DNA from: Lepidodermella squamata
Lineage: Eukaryota > Gastrotricha
DNA: 64,000 nucleotides
NCBI GenBank assembly: GCA_047495785.1
Contig: JBLDXI010000036.1
Span: 496,001-560,000 of the forward strand
Reading direction: 5' to 3'
This document shows, piece after piece, positions 1 to 11,682 of the stretch. The first letter of the stretch is position 1. Every line of letters begins with the position of its first letter. Both the position numbers and the translations under genes were made by a program. Under the pieces are notes generated by a model. It was not told the origin of the DNA. It ran no database searches and saw only the letters and a program-made list of their open reading frames with translations.

Positions 1-2
1 GT

Positions 3-857
3 TACCAGAAAAGGAGCTTTTCCAAACCTAAATGTGATGTTCTAACTCACGATGACTACGATATGTGGCAGCTGGATAACACCTGCAGAAGCGAACAGTG
101 TCCTAGTGAACTGGGAAAACAATTCACTCCCTCCTGTTTTCTTTTTACATTAAAATTCAAACGGGATTCCAAATGGTATAAATGGCATTTTACATCGGGA
201 CCATTATATTTCTTAATAATTCTATATTTGATTACATACCTTTATCGTTATAATGGAGACGATAATAGAATATGGAACAGCACTGCTCTCCACCTGGCGA
301 CTCTTCTTTTATTTGTGAATTATTATTCTAATTCTATTAATGAATTTGGAAAGCTATTTCAAGTATTGACTCCTATGCAAACATACTTAGATGCTCTCAT
401 ACTAATAGGGGCAGCCCCGCTGTTCTTAGACTTCGCGATGTTAACACTCCTTCAAAAAGAAGACGCAAAAGGTGCAATAGGGATGCTGCAAAATATTTGC
501 CTTCTAATTTACGGTATTTGTTTCACCATGGTAGTGGTGCCATTTCAATTTGATAACCCTGACGTTTCCGCAATTTTATTTGGAAAATACTGGTGCTTGT
601 TCTTCAATTTCTTCTTGTTAATCTACGGGTTGATATTTGTCTACATCCCTTCTACACGTTACATCATCGGAATCATTCTAGTTAGTGTTATTAGTTTAAT
701 AATAACCTGTTTCGTACATTGCTTTACTTTGGATGATCAATACGGTACCATACAGGCAATGCTGATTTTATACGTCACTTTCTTCTTAATCTATCCTATC
801 GCAGCAGTGATAATATCTTATGTCATTGAAGCTTGCGCTATTGGGTGCCAATCGTGA
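3..857 (+). CDS. Cys-loop ligand-gated ion channel, C-terminal part (5' end outside window)
   Basis: The reading frame is open from the window edge to a TGA at 855-857, so the gene begins upstream; the ATG at 63 is probably internal. The protein keeps the end of the extracellular domain followed by a divergent pentameric-channel membrane block. A 'FTLKFKRDSKWY' stretch sits where these receptors have their pre-TM1 beta strand. About four hydrophobic segments follow: TM1 near 'PLYFLIILYLITYLY', TM2 near 'TALHLATLLLFVNYY', TM3 after 'TPMQTYLDA', and TM4 at the end before 'CAIGCQS'. The family forms neurotransmitter-gated channels in the plasma membrane. The TM2 sequence is far from textbook members, so ligand and ion selectivity cannot be inferred. 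Two more channels of this type lie at 33.5-34.6 kb and 59.7-61.3 kb. An orphan multi-TM protein is the alternative. Confidence 0.6.
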   Translation, partial: YQKRSFSKPKCDVLTHDDYDMWQLDNTCRSEQCPSELGKQFTPSCFLFTLKFKRDSKWYKWHFTSGPLYFLIILYLITYLYRYNGDDNRIWNSTALHLATLLLFVNYYSNSINEFGKLFQVLTPMQTYLDALILIGAAPLFLDFAMLTLLQKEDAKGAIGMLQNICLLIYGICFTMVVVPFQFDNPDVSAILFGKYWCLFFNFFLLIYGLIFVYIPSTRYIIGIILVSVISLIITCFVHCFTLDDQYGTIQAMLILYVTFFLIYPIAAVIISYVIEACAIGCQS

Positions 858-1090
858 TTTGATTGTCTATGTAATTTGTGAGGCACTATTATGTTTTAAT
901 CACGTTGTGTCAGCTGCTAATAACTATTCAAGCAACAGTAGAATTCATTAATTCATAATAATTTAACTGATAGAAGGCAATTCGTTTTTCCCCACATTCA
1001 ATATAGTGTTTCAATTGAAAGAATATATAAATGAAAATAAAATAATAATAATAAATTAAAATTAATACTACACCGGCCCCTTTGATTTAC
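858..1090. other. AT-rich 3' flank
   Basis: AT-rich sequence after the channel stop codon, with several AATAAA-like strings near 1033-1060. No gene is seen. Confidence 0.5.
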
Positions 1091-1546
1091 CTGTGCTTGC
1101 ACAAACGATTTTGCACAAAAGCATTTGCACAAATGCAGTTGCACAAACGATTTTGCACAAACTCCATTTTCATAGCGGATTTCATCATTCAATGGCTAGA
1201 AAAGCTGTATAATGAAAGGGCAGCGCAGTCTTGAGTGATAGTAATAGAAAAATGGACATGGCATCGCTGATTGATTGATTTCAGCTTCATTTCTTCAATT
1301 CATCATTGCCCTAGGTCCGAACGTGAAACTCGCCACCGCTTGTAATTTAAACTCGAATCGGACGCATTAAAATATCTCAGCAGGGCCCGAAATCAGTCTT
1401 TGATGCCCATGGGCTTTGTCTTCAATTTGGTATATTCGATTTTCTTATTAAACTTGATTCCGCTTGAAAAATGGAGTTTGTGCGAAATATTTTGTGCAAC
1501 TGCATTTGTGCAAATGCTTTTGTGCAAGATCGTTTGTGCAAGTACA
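1091..1546. mobile_element. Inverted-repeat (MITE-like) element built on a TGCACAAA motif
   Basis: The left arm at about 1091-1172 carries repeated 'TTGCACAAA' units ending in 'AAACTCCATTTT'. The reverse complement of the whole arm appears at about 1468-1546, with about 295 bp between the arms. Arms are about 80 bp with a few mismatches. There is no transposase frame, and I could not define a target-site duplication, so the superfamily is unassigned. The small reading frames here are translations of the repeat. Confidence 0.65.
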
Positions 1547-1558
1547 GACATCCCCCTT

Positions 1559-2507
1559 TTAGTTTCCCCATTCCTGCTCCGTCGGTTTGCTAAGATCGGG
1601 TTCGCTTTTAGCTGGGCGACGGCAATTCTGTTTGATGTTTCTCTTCTTACCGCAATTAAAAAAAATTGAGGGGTCGACGCCTTGGAGCGTCCGGGCGTCG
1701 AAATCCACCACTTTGAAACGGTCGATTAAAACGGCAAAAAGGGCGTTCTTGGCTGTTGTTGGGGTCCCCAATGCGGAGTTTTTCAACTGTCTCAGCCGAT
1801 TTATCCACCTTTTCATCTTTCTTCTTTTGTAGCTGTGTCAGAAGACCGATTAGAAGTGGCGTGGTTGTGTCTGTCACGTTGCCGATTACTGCCGATGTGC
1901 CGATTGCTCCGAGTTACAGAGCTCTTTCTTCTCGTTCTGCCAGTTCTATTGCTCCATTCAAGTTGGTTGGATCTCCACTGGCTTTGAACACGGCAATTCG
2001 AAGGTCTGGGCGTAATCCCGCCATGAATCTGGCTAAGAGTTTCGCATTCTGCACGGTTTTATCTGCGTCTGGGTCAGCGGTCCTGATCAGCTTCCTTAGT
2101 GCTGCTAGGAAGTCCCGGACCGATTCGCTGGGCTGCTGTGTTTTGTTTTGAAATCAGACTTCAGCGATTGGCTTGTGGATTTCAAGATGAGCACCTTTAG
2201 CTATGCTGTTCTTTGCTGCATTCATGCTAAACTCTAGGCTTCGGTCCTCCGCTTCCTAAACTTCGCGCAATTTTGCTGGCAGATAGGCTGGTAGCACTTT
2301 CAAGACTAAGCGCACTTTTTCTCGCGCCGTTCTTTGTGATGTGTGTGCTGCCGTTTGTGCTGCTGCATACTCTATCGTAGTCAGGTCTTTGGTTGCGGCT
2401 GCGTCGTCTATTCCACATGCTGCTTCCGGCGACTCACCAGAGAATTTAGGTAAGGCGCCGAGACATCGCTGTAGCTCCAACGGTGCTGGTGCTGCCATTT
2501 TTACCAA
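1559..2507 (-). pseudogene. Decayed LTR-retrotransposon gag fragment
   Basis: On the minus strand, broken frames give successive pieces of a gag capsid protein. The N-terminal piece (about 2507-2256) contains 'LPKFSGES' and an Ala/Thr-rich helical stretch. A capsid core (about 2155-1910) reads 'SVRDFLAALRKL' and then 'FMAGLRPDL' and 'AIELAERE', which matches the retrotransposon gag consensus. A degenerate zinc knuckle follows near 1640, 'NCGKKRNIKQNC', in which only part of the CCHC ligand set is left. Frames change at least twice and contain stops. No protease, RT or LTR is seen, so this is a fossil fragment. The plus-strand frame at 1756-2151 is its shadow. It abuts the inverted-repeat element at 1546. 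Confidence 0.7.
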
Positions 2508-3322
2508 CGTAACTCAGATTTAATTCTTGACGATGGTACTCGTATTAGCTTTAGATAACAACACACATCGATAGTTTTCACGCTAAAATGCGCACATCGG
2601 GTACTTCCAAATATGCGCACACATTAAACATACGGACTATATGAAAAACAATGTCTATAACTCCAGTAACGCCCGCATGTCGTCGGTATGAATTTAAATT
2701 GTTGCCTAAACACTTCGCATCCCTTTCATTCTAGACCGCCTATCAATGTGCTTCAGCTGAACATCAAACCTCGTGATTGGCTCCAGGTAATTCAATTTAG
2801 AGGGGTCATTTTTACATCCCTAAACTCACCTCTGTGCAACAACATGCTGTGACCTCATTTCGGGACATACCTGGCTGAAAATAGGAGGCTTGTTGATAAT
2901 CGTCCCCGTAAATTTTTATAACGTTTTACCTTGTAGTTTTTGAGCTATCGATAAAAATGTGAAATTTTTGTTGGCTTCTTGTGCGTTTTTGTAGAAAGGT
3001 GGAAAAGTCGATCGAGGGTTCGGGCTCGTTGCGCAAATTGAGTAGGGCTGAAAATTATCGAAGGTTGTTAACGGCAATAATTAAGGGCTTACAGGCAGGG
3101 CTCTTCCAGCTCATCAGACAAGGCTCAGGTTCCGAAAGGCTCAAGGCTCAAAGTCAGGCTCATTATGACGACTCAGGCTAAGGCTCAGGGCTCTGTAAGG
3201 CAAGGCAGAGATCTATTCATTAAACGGTAAGCTTACATATTGATCGGGCTGGCTCGAGAGGGGCTCAGGAGGGCGAGGATCGCAAGGGCACCTAAAGGAA
3301 TACAGGAAATCACAGGATCACA
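2508..3322. repeat. Gene-poor stretch with AGGCTC-rich simple repeat
   Basis: No supported gene. At about 3085-3280 the plus strand is packed with degenerate AGGCTC/AGGCTCA units. The rest looks like unique intergenic sequence. Confidence 0.5.
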
Positions 3323-3670
3323 TTAGTTTTTAGGGAAAATGTCGGTGATGAGGCGGCAGGGCTTAGCCGGGGCACTAATGCAGTCACGCAAGTGCCATGC
3401 TGGACAGTGCTTCTCCAGCATTCGGAGGCCGAAGGCGTCAGGCTGGAAGCTGGCAACGTAGGATATGTAATCCTTCATCCCGTTATTTGCGTTGAGGCAC
3501 CTGATGGCGTACCGCATCAGTTGATGCTCAAATGTGTCGCTGATTGCTTCCACGCCAGCTTCGACGACAACACCGAAAGGGTCGCAATCGATAGGCAGAT
3601 CCAGGGCAGCTTTCAAGCCGTGGGCCTGGAAGCCGAACAGACGTAGCTCGGACGACTTGGGAAGACAATA
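3323..3670 (-). CDS. Possible terminal exon of an unrecognised gene
   Basis: An open minus-strand frame of about 115 codons ends in TAA at 3325-3323. Its composition looks protein-like: balanced Asp/Glu/Lys/Arg, four Cys, and runs such as 'DPFGVVVEAGVEAISDTFEH' and 'CLNANNGMKDYISYV'. No ATG starts it. A TGA lies just upstream in frame, and a 'TGCTCACCAG'-like acceptor could mark an exon border near 3670, so if real it is a 3' exon. I recognise no family. It could be a remnant of the surrounding mobile DNA, and it overlaps a plus-strand frame of similar length. Confidence 0.3.
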   Translation of the reverse strand, partial: YCLPKSSELRLFGFQAHGLKAALDLPIDCDPFGVVVEAGVEAISDTFEHQLMRYAIRCLNANNGMKDYISYVASFQPDAFGLRMLEKHCPAWHLRDCISAPAKPCRLITDIFPKN

Positions 3671-4880
3671 TCAGGCTGGTGAGCAGCAATGTTCTTAGTC
3701 ATCGATTGCGCCAGCCCGAACGAAAATGGCCTGACTGGTTTCAGATATTCATTGATTGTTTAAATTATACCCCCGGCATTACTCTGACATTTCTAGGTAT
3801 TAACTTGACTAAAGGTTCTGCAGACGTTTACTGACAATTCCAAATTATCATCTCGAAAACAACGAAGCGTAAATACCTAGAAACATCTAGAAAAGTCAGC
3901 AAATTTTCGTTCGGGAGATCCATTAGCAATACTGGATTTTTAAAACAAATTTTTTACCGCCGACCATTTTGGCGGCTGGCAAGCAACGGCTCTGGCCGCA
4001 GGTAAAATCCGACCTTTATCCGGTCGCACCATTTTATTATTTGCTTTTATCGGCCTTCGGCCCTGAAAATTATCTACTATCTTACACAACTGGATTTCAC
4101 AACTCCAATCTCCAATTAAATTTTGAAATTTTCTCCCGTCAGACCGAGCTGACGTGTCGCGACACCCCAGCACCCCTGTACTTCGCACCCTGGTTAACAG
4201 TAGCCGAGGGATCAGGTGTCAAGTCAGTTCGAACACATGCAATACATACTTTAGCAATTGCTACATCAGAGGAAGCATTCATTTAAAGATAGTTCAAATG
4301 ATGCGGCTTCTTAACCCGGATATAAACCTGACCCTAGATGTCGATTAGTGAAAATTATTTCGAGATTCTAAAGTAACTTTTAACGCTGGTACCAAATCTG
4401 AAAACCGTATATTTTTATATTTATGCAAGGAATCACCATGCAGTCTCGAAGAAATGAGGGAAAAAGAGGGCACTATACTTGCTACACAGTGCTGATTTTA
4501 TTAACAATAGAAAGGCAAACGTGGTACACATCAGCAGCCATGTCCAGATTGCCTCGTGACATCGCCCTGCTTGCGATAGCTTGCAGCAGTCACCTCACCC
4601 CTTTCCTTTCTGGCCTCATTCAGTTCTTGGCGGGCCCGCAGTATTTCACTTTTGTACCACTTGCGGCGGTCCGCCACGCCCATTCGCCTTTGCCCCCACT
4701 TAGTCTGGTGCATCCCTCGCGGGCTTCTTCTTCCGGTTGCCATTGTGCTTCGCGAGACTCGTGAGATTCGGGAAAATAGAGCTGAGGGGCCGGTTGGCGA
4801 GCATATACAGCTGCAGCAATGAGAGCAGCCTATAAAGAAAGATATTTGACATCAATGGAGAATAACAAAATGGCGCTGCA
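3671..4880. other. Intergenic; no confident gene
   Basis: A 'CGGCCTTCGGCC'-type palindrome lies near 4050. A minus-strand frame at 4743-4531 (70 codons, ATG start, rich in Arg/Lys/Glu) has no recognised domain and sits next to a MITE. I do not call it a gene. Confidence 0.4.
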
Positions 4881-5457
4881 TACAGTAGTTTTGCGTTAAG
4901 CCGGACACGACCCGCGCCAGACGATTTTGTCCGGCTTAATGAAAGTCCGGCTAATTGTAAGCCGGACATGTCCGGTTTAGAAAAAAGCTTCAATTATTTA
5001 ATATTTTTTTACAAGTATCAGCCCCATAGTCTCCTCATAGTCATGGTCGCTACTTTCTTCAGATGCCGACTGGGTGGGTGATACTGCGCGCTTGGGCATG
5101 GCGAATTTCTTATAATTTCTCAACTTTGCAAAACGGTTTTCAATTAAAAAAATGCTAGTAAACAGCACAAGTAAACCAGCGGTGACATTTCTAGCTGTTG
5201 CATAGCTCACTCGCTTCGAAGCTGGTACTTTTCACTTTTCGGCGGGTTTTTTCCTGAAAATTGTACCATAAGCTGGACATTTTGATGTTAATTCCACTAA
5301 AAATCTGTCCGTTTTAACGCATGTCCGGCTTAATGTCGTCCGGCTTATTGCAACTGTTAGTATGTAAAACGCTAGTCCGCGGCACGAGCCAGCCGATTTT
5401 GTCCGTATTAACGCAAGTCCGGCTTATTGTCGTCCGGCTTATCGCAAAACTACTGTA
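4881..5457. mobile_element. Non-autonomous Tc1/mariner-pogo-like element (577 bp)
   Basis: The left end 'TACAGTAGTTTTGCG' with 'AAGCCGGAC' is mirrored at the right end, 'CGGCTTATCGCAAAACTACTGTA' in part. The element starts and ends with TA, as expected for the TA target duplication of this superfamily. Subterminal 'GTCCGGCTTA' units repeat several times inside both ends (4895-4980 and 5300-5440). A short minus-strand frame in the middle (5210-4998, with a Ser/Glu-rich 'SASEESSDHDYEE' patch) may be leftover transposase-related sequence or chance. There is no DDE domain, so it would depend on a partner elsewhere. Confidence 0.75.
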
Positions 5458-6076
5458 TTACAATTACGAAAATAGCAATGATAAAACCAAGCTTAGCCAT
5501 TAGATGCTTTGATGACTTGAAAGGAAAACTATTAAAACCAACTTTTGAAAGTTTGAAAACAAGAGAATGAAATAATCTTCGTCAGGCTTCTCGAAAAGCA
5601 CTCTAGCAGCCAACCAGCTGAACTTACACTTGATAGGCATGTCGATGATCGAGGCGTGACGTCTAGACTATTGTCTAGACTGAACCAACAATTATGAAAA
5701 TAGGCGAAGTGTCAGCGGAAATATCCAGCCATAGAGCCTATAGTTTCCTGTCCGCAATTGATCGAAAATTTGAATAAGGTTCACGGCGTTCACAGCTAGG
5801 AAGCTCAGACGCATAGCTTCCACGATTCATCGCGTTTTTAGGTTCAAAAGTAATCATGCATTATTATTCATATGATTTTTGCCCATTTTTTGTTGTGAAA
5901 GCGCGGGCCTTATATAGTTTTTGCTTCATTACCCGGCTTGAAGGATTGCAGTGAATATGTTTCAATTTTCTCCGGTGGATGATGCTAAACACGTTATGAG
6001 TGATTTAACTTTACGTATCAATTAACAAGTTAAGTAACTCCGGTGTTACAAGGATAAGGATGTTCGCCTTATACCT
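5458..6076. other. Intergenic spacer
   Basis: AT-rich sequence between two mobile elements. No gene or structured RNA is seen. Confidence 0.5.
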
Positions 6077-6579
6077 GAGGGGTTTTTTTTATTCGCAACA
6101 GAAAATACAGCTACAGCTACAATTTATCGCATTCGAAAATTCGCTACAGAAATACTGTATTTCTCCTGTATTTTCAACGGATTCGAATAAAAAATACAGA
6201 AAATACAGCCTTATTTTTCCAACAAAAAATACAGCCAGAAAAAGTGTAAAGTGTAGAAATGGGGCTGCTTGTGCGTATAAAAAAGCCGGGGCGAAAATCA
6301 GAAGAAAAAAAACGGCTTGACCTCACGAGGAGTCGAACCCTCGACATCTATTTCGCCTAATAAACCAAGTCACATATGCGAATGGTTTAAAATTTCTGTA
6401 TTTTGTCCAGATTCAAAAATCAAGTGCTGGAAAAATACGCTTTATACTGTATAAAATATAGCGAATTTACGAACGCGTACAAAATTTCTGCATTATTTGC
6501 AGAAAGTGCTATTTTCGAACGAGAATACACATAATACAGTATATTCTGTTCGAAGTGTTGCGAATAAAAGAAACCCCTC
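6077..6579. mobile_element. MITE with GAGGGGTTT...ATTCGCAACA ends
   Basis: 'GAGGGGTTTTTTTTATTCGC' at 6077 and its near-perfect reverse complement ending at 6579 bound a 503-bp element. The interior is full of 'AAAATACAG' repeats on both strands, so the whole element can fold back. A plus-strand frame at 6060-6320 reads through this repeat and is not a gene. A tRNA-like T-arm near 6320-6345 was rejected (see list). No clear target duplication. Confidence 0.65.
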
Positions 6580-8355
6580 TGGGGGCTGTGATTTTGTTAT
6601 TTTTTATTCCCAATTTCTCTCAGAAACTCTTCACTCAGAAACTTTTTAACTAGGCTGAGTTTTCTATGCCTTTTACTAGAATATTATAATTTTGCCGGTT
6701 TCAAAATGGGCAAATTTTTCCGAAATGTTCAGCGTTCAGCTTGAATGGGACAATCTTTGCGCTCAATGTTGCACCTCATCCGCGGCTGCTCTTCATCCTC
6801 ATCGTAGCCGGTAGTGGTGTGAAATTTATAGTGTAGAGATCGCCGCACTGCAGTAGTATTTGCCTCCATTGCCCATTTTAATCCTGCCAGCCCTTCCACT
6901 TGGAGCCGTGCACCTCTCACCAAGCTTTCCTACTTCTCGCTGAGCTGCCTCGCGTCTCTTAGTGACTCCTTGTCCAGGGGCGTCTGCATAATCTGCATTT
7001 GCCATGATGGTACAGCGGCCTATTTGGAGAGATAATAATGCATAACAAAGTCTGTAAATCATTATGTAAGACGTCTCACCAAAACGGCCAACACCAGTAC
7101 GAGCTTAGCTGCCATGAGTTTGAAAGTTGTTGAACGAGAAGAAATAATTCAATTATCCTTATAAGATGAAAACTTGAATTATCAACTGAGCATAGATGCG
7201 CTTCTCGATGAGCACTTTACTAGGCACCCTGTTATTGCGCCGGTATTCAGCCCGATGCTTATTTAGCCTTCTATTATTAGTTCTTTGTTTTAATAGCTGC
7301 TCGTTTCATCATACGATATCGACTTGAAGTTTTTACTAACAGAAGTTTCATTAAAATTAACGCTAATAAGTAAGAAAGTTAGCGCGTTGTTTGTTTTGGT
7401 TAGCGGATATTTCATCCCTTTCTCATATCCCCCTCATCCCGCCTGAAAAACGCACGCTGGCGATACCAAAAATTTTATGTCCTGGCAAAATTTTCTGGCA
7501 CTGGAGAATAAATCTTCTCGTTATTCTCTTAGCATCGCCTCGCCCAAATCCAAGCTCACATTGATAGCAGTGTATTTTTAGCCAAATAAAAAATTCTTGC
7601 TGATAAAAAGTAACGGCGCCGAAAGCAGGGTTTCGAGTCGAACGTCGAAATCATTATCATAACTTACGATCGAAGAGGACGGGAAAAAAACGTACTTTGC
7701 TTCATCTTTGTATAAGTCGGATATTGACCACTAACTCCATAACAGTAATTAGCAGTAACAGTTTTCAACGAAATTTTCAACCCAGCGAAAATTTAAGCCT
7801 AATGAAAATTTGTAGCAATGAAGTAATAATTTGTCGAGCCCAGAGAAAATCGGAAAATGGAAATAAATTATTTACACAACAAATTGTATAGCGTCGGATA
7901 GAGAAAATTCTCAACGTGGATTAACTGATTTTTTCAAATTTTTCAAAAATTTCCGGAAAAATTCGTGTTGTTGATGTAAAATGTGCATATCATAGATTAG
8001 TCATAGATTCGTCATTTTTTCTAATTTTCTTAATTTTTCAATAGATACTGCGATATTTTCTTACCGTAGATATTACAGTACTTTTTCAGTATAGTCACCG
8101 TATAGCTACTGAAAAACAACGTAGAAATCGTATATTGGCTATTGGCTCAAATCATGAATCATTAGAGCTTCAGAACATTGTTAACCTTATATCGCAAAAT
8201 CAGTTAGGTTTAATTCTATTAAACCATGTAAAAGTTGTTTTCAAGTCGAAATCTGGCACGAGCCTCGAGGCCGAGCCAAATCATGTGATTTAAGCAGGCT
8301 GTTGTAACCCTAGCCAGTTAGGTATTCACGTTATTTTTTTGTGAATGAAAAATAA
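6580..8355. other. Intergenic; no confident gene
   Basis: About 1.8 kb without a supported gene. A 78-codon minus-strand frame at 7062-6826 has an internal ATG but no recognisable domain. A roughly 60-bp segment near 7890-7965 (TTTTTCAAATTTTTCAAAA context) resembles 47220-47290 and looks like a dispersed repeat. Confidence 0.4.
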
Positions 8356-11300
8356 ATGAACAATTTTATTTTAACAGTTCTATTGGTTTCGTTCGCGGTT
8401 ATCGGCCATTCATCAGGTCAAGCTTTCAAGCGATGCTTCCAGGTGACCAACAACGGATTCAGTTCTTGCCGCAATAATAACCCTACTTGTGATCCTATCA
8501 CCGAATATCAGGTATTTTCAGAACTTTTTTGGCGATCAAATTGAAACTTGAAATTATACATTATAATTCATTCAAAGGTGGTAATTTACTGAATGAAATA
8601 TTTCCTCCGTTCAAAACTCTTACAATTTATTTTATTCATAATTCAACTACAAATTCGTGTTGAACATTGAACTGATTGAAAACGTTATTTTACTTATTTT
8701 AATCAATTCAATGAATTTGCGTCCACAGTGGGGCCCTTTCTTCGCAGATTTGGCAACGTGTCGATCGGGGGTAAGATTCGTGAAATTCAGACGTCACCCC
8801 TGTAAATTTTACCCAATTCGAAACAAGAATGCCAAAATGTGCTACAAATACGGCGCCCTAACGACGCGGTGCAATCCCGGCCTCGGCAACTGCAAATTGA
8901 CTGGCGAACCAGCTGCTGACAGAGAAATCGAGGTAAAATTCACTGATCTATTTTTCATTTCATCCTAATTTAAATTGCAGCTTAATTGGTTCAGGAAGAA
9001 CACATTGAAAGACAGTTTAACCGCTTGCAATAACGCGAGATCGAAATTCCCGGTAAATGTCTTCTATTTGTTTTAGTTATAATTTGTGATTTTAGAATCA
9101 AGCATTCAAACGATGCATGGACAGCGGAGTGGTGAAAACTTGTGTTCCGGCCAACTACGCCTGTCCCGAAAACTGGGTCAGAAAAAATGATCGATCAAAA
9201 CTTGGCAAAGCTTTGATTTTCTAGGTCGCGTCAGATGGTACTCCTTACGCTAATCTCAGCATCTGCATCTACGGAACTTCACGTGAGTATTTGTATACCG
9301 TCACTTGTACCTAATGAATTTGCTCATCTTCATTGGTGAAGTTCAAGTTCCAGACAGCGAGAAACCGCATGTCAGGTGTTTCAGTTCATCGAACAGGAGC
9401 TTTATCGATTGCCGCCCCGAGACAACTGGCTGCCAGGCTGTGGTGGAAACACGAGAATTTTCATCGGCTACGTTCTCGAATAAGGCAAACTGCTTGAATG
9501 GGGTAATATGCAAATTTGGAAATAGCATTTTCACCTTGCATTTCAACTATGTGCAAATAAAATTTCCTTTTTTTTCTGCTCATCTACGAATTTACTTACT
9601 TCGTATTCTTACTAATTTTTGCCGATTAAGTTTCCGATTATTTAGATATTGAAATTGAAGCTCTTGAACAACTATTTATCTTCGACTTTAATTGATTGTT
9701 GATCATTCTTCCTTTCAATAGAGAGCTGTCCAGTGTGTCACAGGCACCGGCAAGCAGTGCTACGGCATTTTTCCGATAGGAATCCGCGTTAGATTGTTAT
9801 CTGGACAATTAGAATATCTGAAACGATTTCAAGATTTCAGGTTAAAGTCTATGGCAACTCAACGTCTTTCAAAGAAAACCATGATGCTTGTACGATGGAA
9901 AATACCACAGAAAATACGGTATTTCGCTCGACTTTTGTTAAAATGAGATGGGGACACTAGGTATTTGTTTCTAACAGCACAAGCTTTGCACATCTGCCCG
10001 TCTCATGGCGGCAAAATGCTTTCCAGTAGCAAATGCCTGCCCTCAAGGCTGGGTAAGCTCCCATGTCTGCGAAAACTGTTGTATCAGAATTTATTTTAAT
10101 TCAGACATCAGCATCGACGTTCCCAACTGCTGAGCTGTGTGAGAAACGTGAGTTAGCTTTATTTTTGCAGTATAAGAATCGACTCAAATTTCGTGTCTAG
10201 AGACGCCGTTTGGCCTGCCACTCGAAACAGTCTACTTGCCTCTTAGCGATGTCTACGGTACCAGCGACATCAGTGGAAACGGCATCAACGGAAACTATTC
10301 CGGCTCGTCTTTGACATACGAGGTGTCTCCGTTTCGCGGCACGGGGCTCTCAATAAATTCGGCAATTGGATCCGTGTACTTGAATAGCAGCTTGCTCAAC
10401 GTCGAGAATTCGTCGTTCACAATTGCTGTATACGTCGTATTTCCGTCGGGTTCAAGTGGCCTGCAAAGAATTTTCGAGTTCTACGAAACAAGTGATCTTA
10501 CTTACATTGATATTAACAGAGCGACAGACTTTCTTCGAGTGGGCATAAGTATGTGTTTAATTGTTCATAAAATCGCAATACTTTTTTTCTGCCCTTTTGA
10601 GACCCGAATTAAAGTATTCTTAGACCTAAAGAATTATTTATTTGTTTGTGATAGATCAGAACTACGCCATTCCTCTTGCTGGCGCGCTGCCAAGCGTTGA
10701 TCGTATGACTGCTTTTGTTGCTATTTCCTACAACTACAATACGCAGAAGTTGCTGATCGTCCATGATAACTTTGTCTACGAAGAATCAGTTACTCAAAAT
10801 ACGAGACCGCTGGTTAGCTCGAAAATAAAACTCGGTGGCGATTTGGGCGGATACAGCAACTTCCAAGGCCAGCTTTCATGTTTCTCGCTTCACAAACACG
10901 CATTGACCCTTGACCTTTTATGGATCCTTCGAAAGAAGTGCCTTCAAATTCAGGCTGGGATGATTGTGACGCCGGACGTTTTCTACTCGCTGCTGTCGGC
11001 GAGCTATGGCAATTGGCCTTTGGTTTCCGATCTGAATGACCGCAGCGAGCCTAGAGCTGATTTTACGACCCCAAGTACACCTCTCCCGCAAGTGACTGGC
11101 CCGTTTGGCCGGCCGAGCACAGCGTTTCATTTCAATTCAACCGATCCTATTGCTGTAACTGCCGGGAAGATTAAGCTAAACGATGGTTTGACCATCACAC
11201 TTCACGCTACTTCGGCCAAACAGAAGGGCACAATCCTGGAGTTTGCCCCCGATGCGTCGACGACGGGGTTCAGGCTTATGGCTGATGTCAATCAAACCTT

Positions 11301-11682
11301 CATTCTCAGGCCGTATGGCGATGGGTCGGCTGATTTGACGGTTCGCTGTTCGGAATCGAGTGGAATCGAATGGCATTATCTTAGGGTTCGGCTTCACACT
11401 AGTGACGAACTTCTGTCATTCCAATGTAATTCAAGAGCTGTAGTCGAAGCTACCATACACCATCCATTCACCAGATCCGGATTATTCCACTTGGCAGGGT
11501 TTGTATCTTCCTATTCATTCTCGCCCAATAAAATGCTTGTTGACAGATCCTGGGCCACTCCAATCGAGCCGTTGAGGGGAAGCATAGCTTGCCTTAGCAG
11601 CTTCGGTACGACTCTCCACTCCGATCAACAACGAATCGCAGAAATTCGTTGTGCTTCGTATGCGATTCCAGAGCTGCTGTAA
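8356..11682 (+). CDS. Secreted Cys-rich protein with LamG/concanavalin-A-like domains
   Basis: Twelve exons with agreeing phases: 8356-8511, 8729-8932, 8981-9052, 9096-9176, 9225-9282, 9342-9502, 9722-9787, 9841-9918, 9978-10052, 10105-10147, 10201-10548 and 10655-11682, giving 789 residues. An N-terminal signal peptide (hydrophobic to 'HSSGQA') suggests secretion. Residues 25-330 are a string of Cys-rich modules; 'QAFKRC' recurs in exons 1 and 4, and modules end in 'CP.(N/G)W'. From about residue 335 two beta-rich LamG-like folds follow, each with a 'PL...SDL/DVYG' opening and 'GRPSTAFHFN'/'GTGLSINSA' strands, as in pentraxin/laminin-G lectin-like domains. No transmembrane segment is seen. 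A matrix or ligand-binding role is inferred from the fold only. The start of exon 6 could shift by 6 nt at a second AG. Confidence 0.8.

Noticed and set aside
1756-2151. 131-codon plus-strand frame
   Set aside because: It is antisense to the gag capsid fragment, which explains its openness.
6305-6370. tRNA-like T-arm (GGTTCGACTCC on the minus strand) with a possible acceptor strand
   Set aside because: The candidate stem-loop gives a poor T-stem, the span is about 55 nt, no D-arm forms, and it lies inside a MITE.
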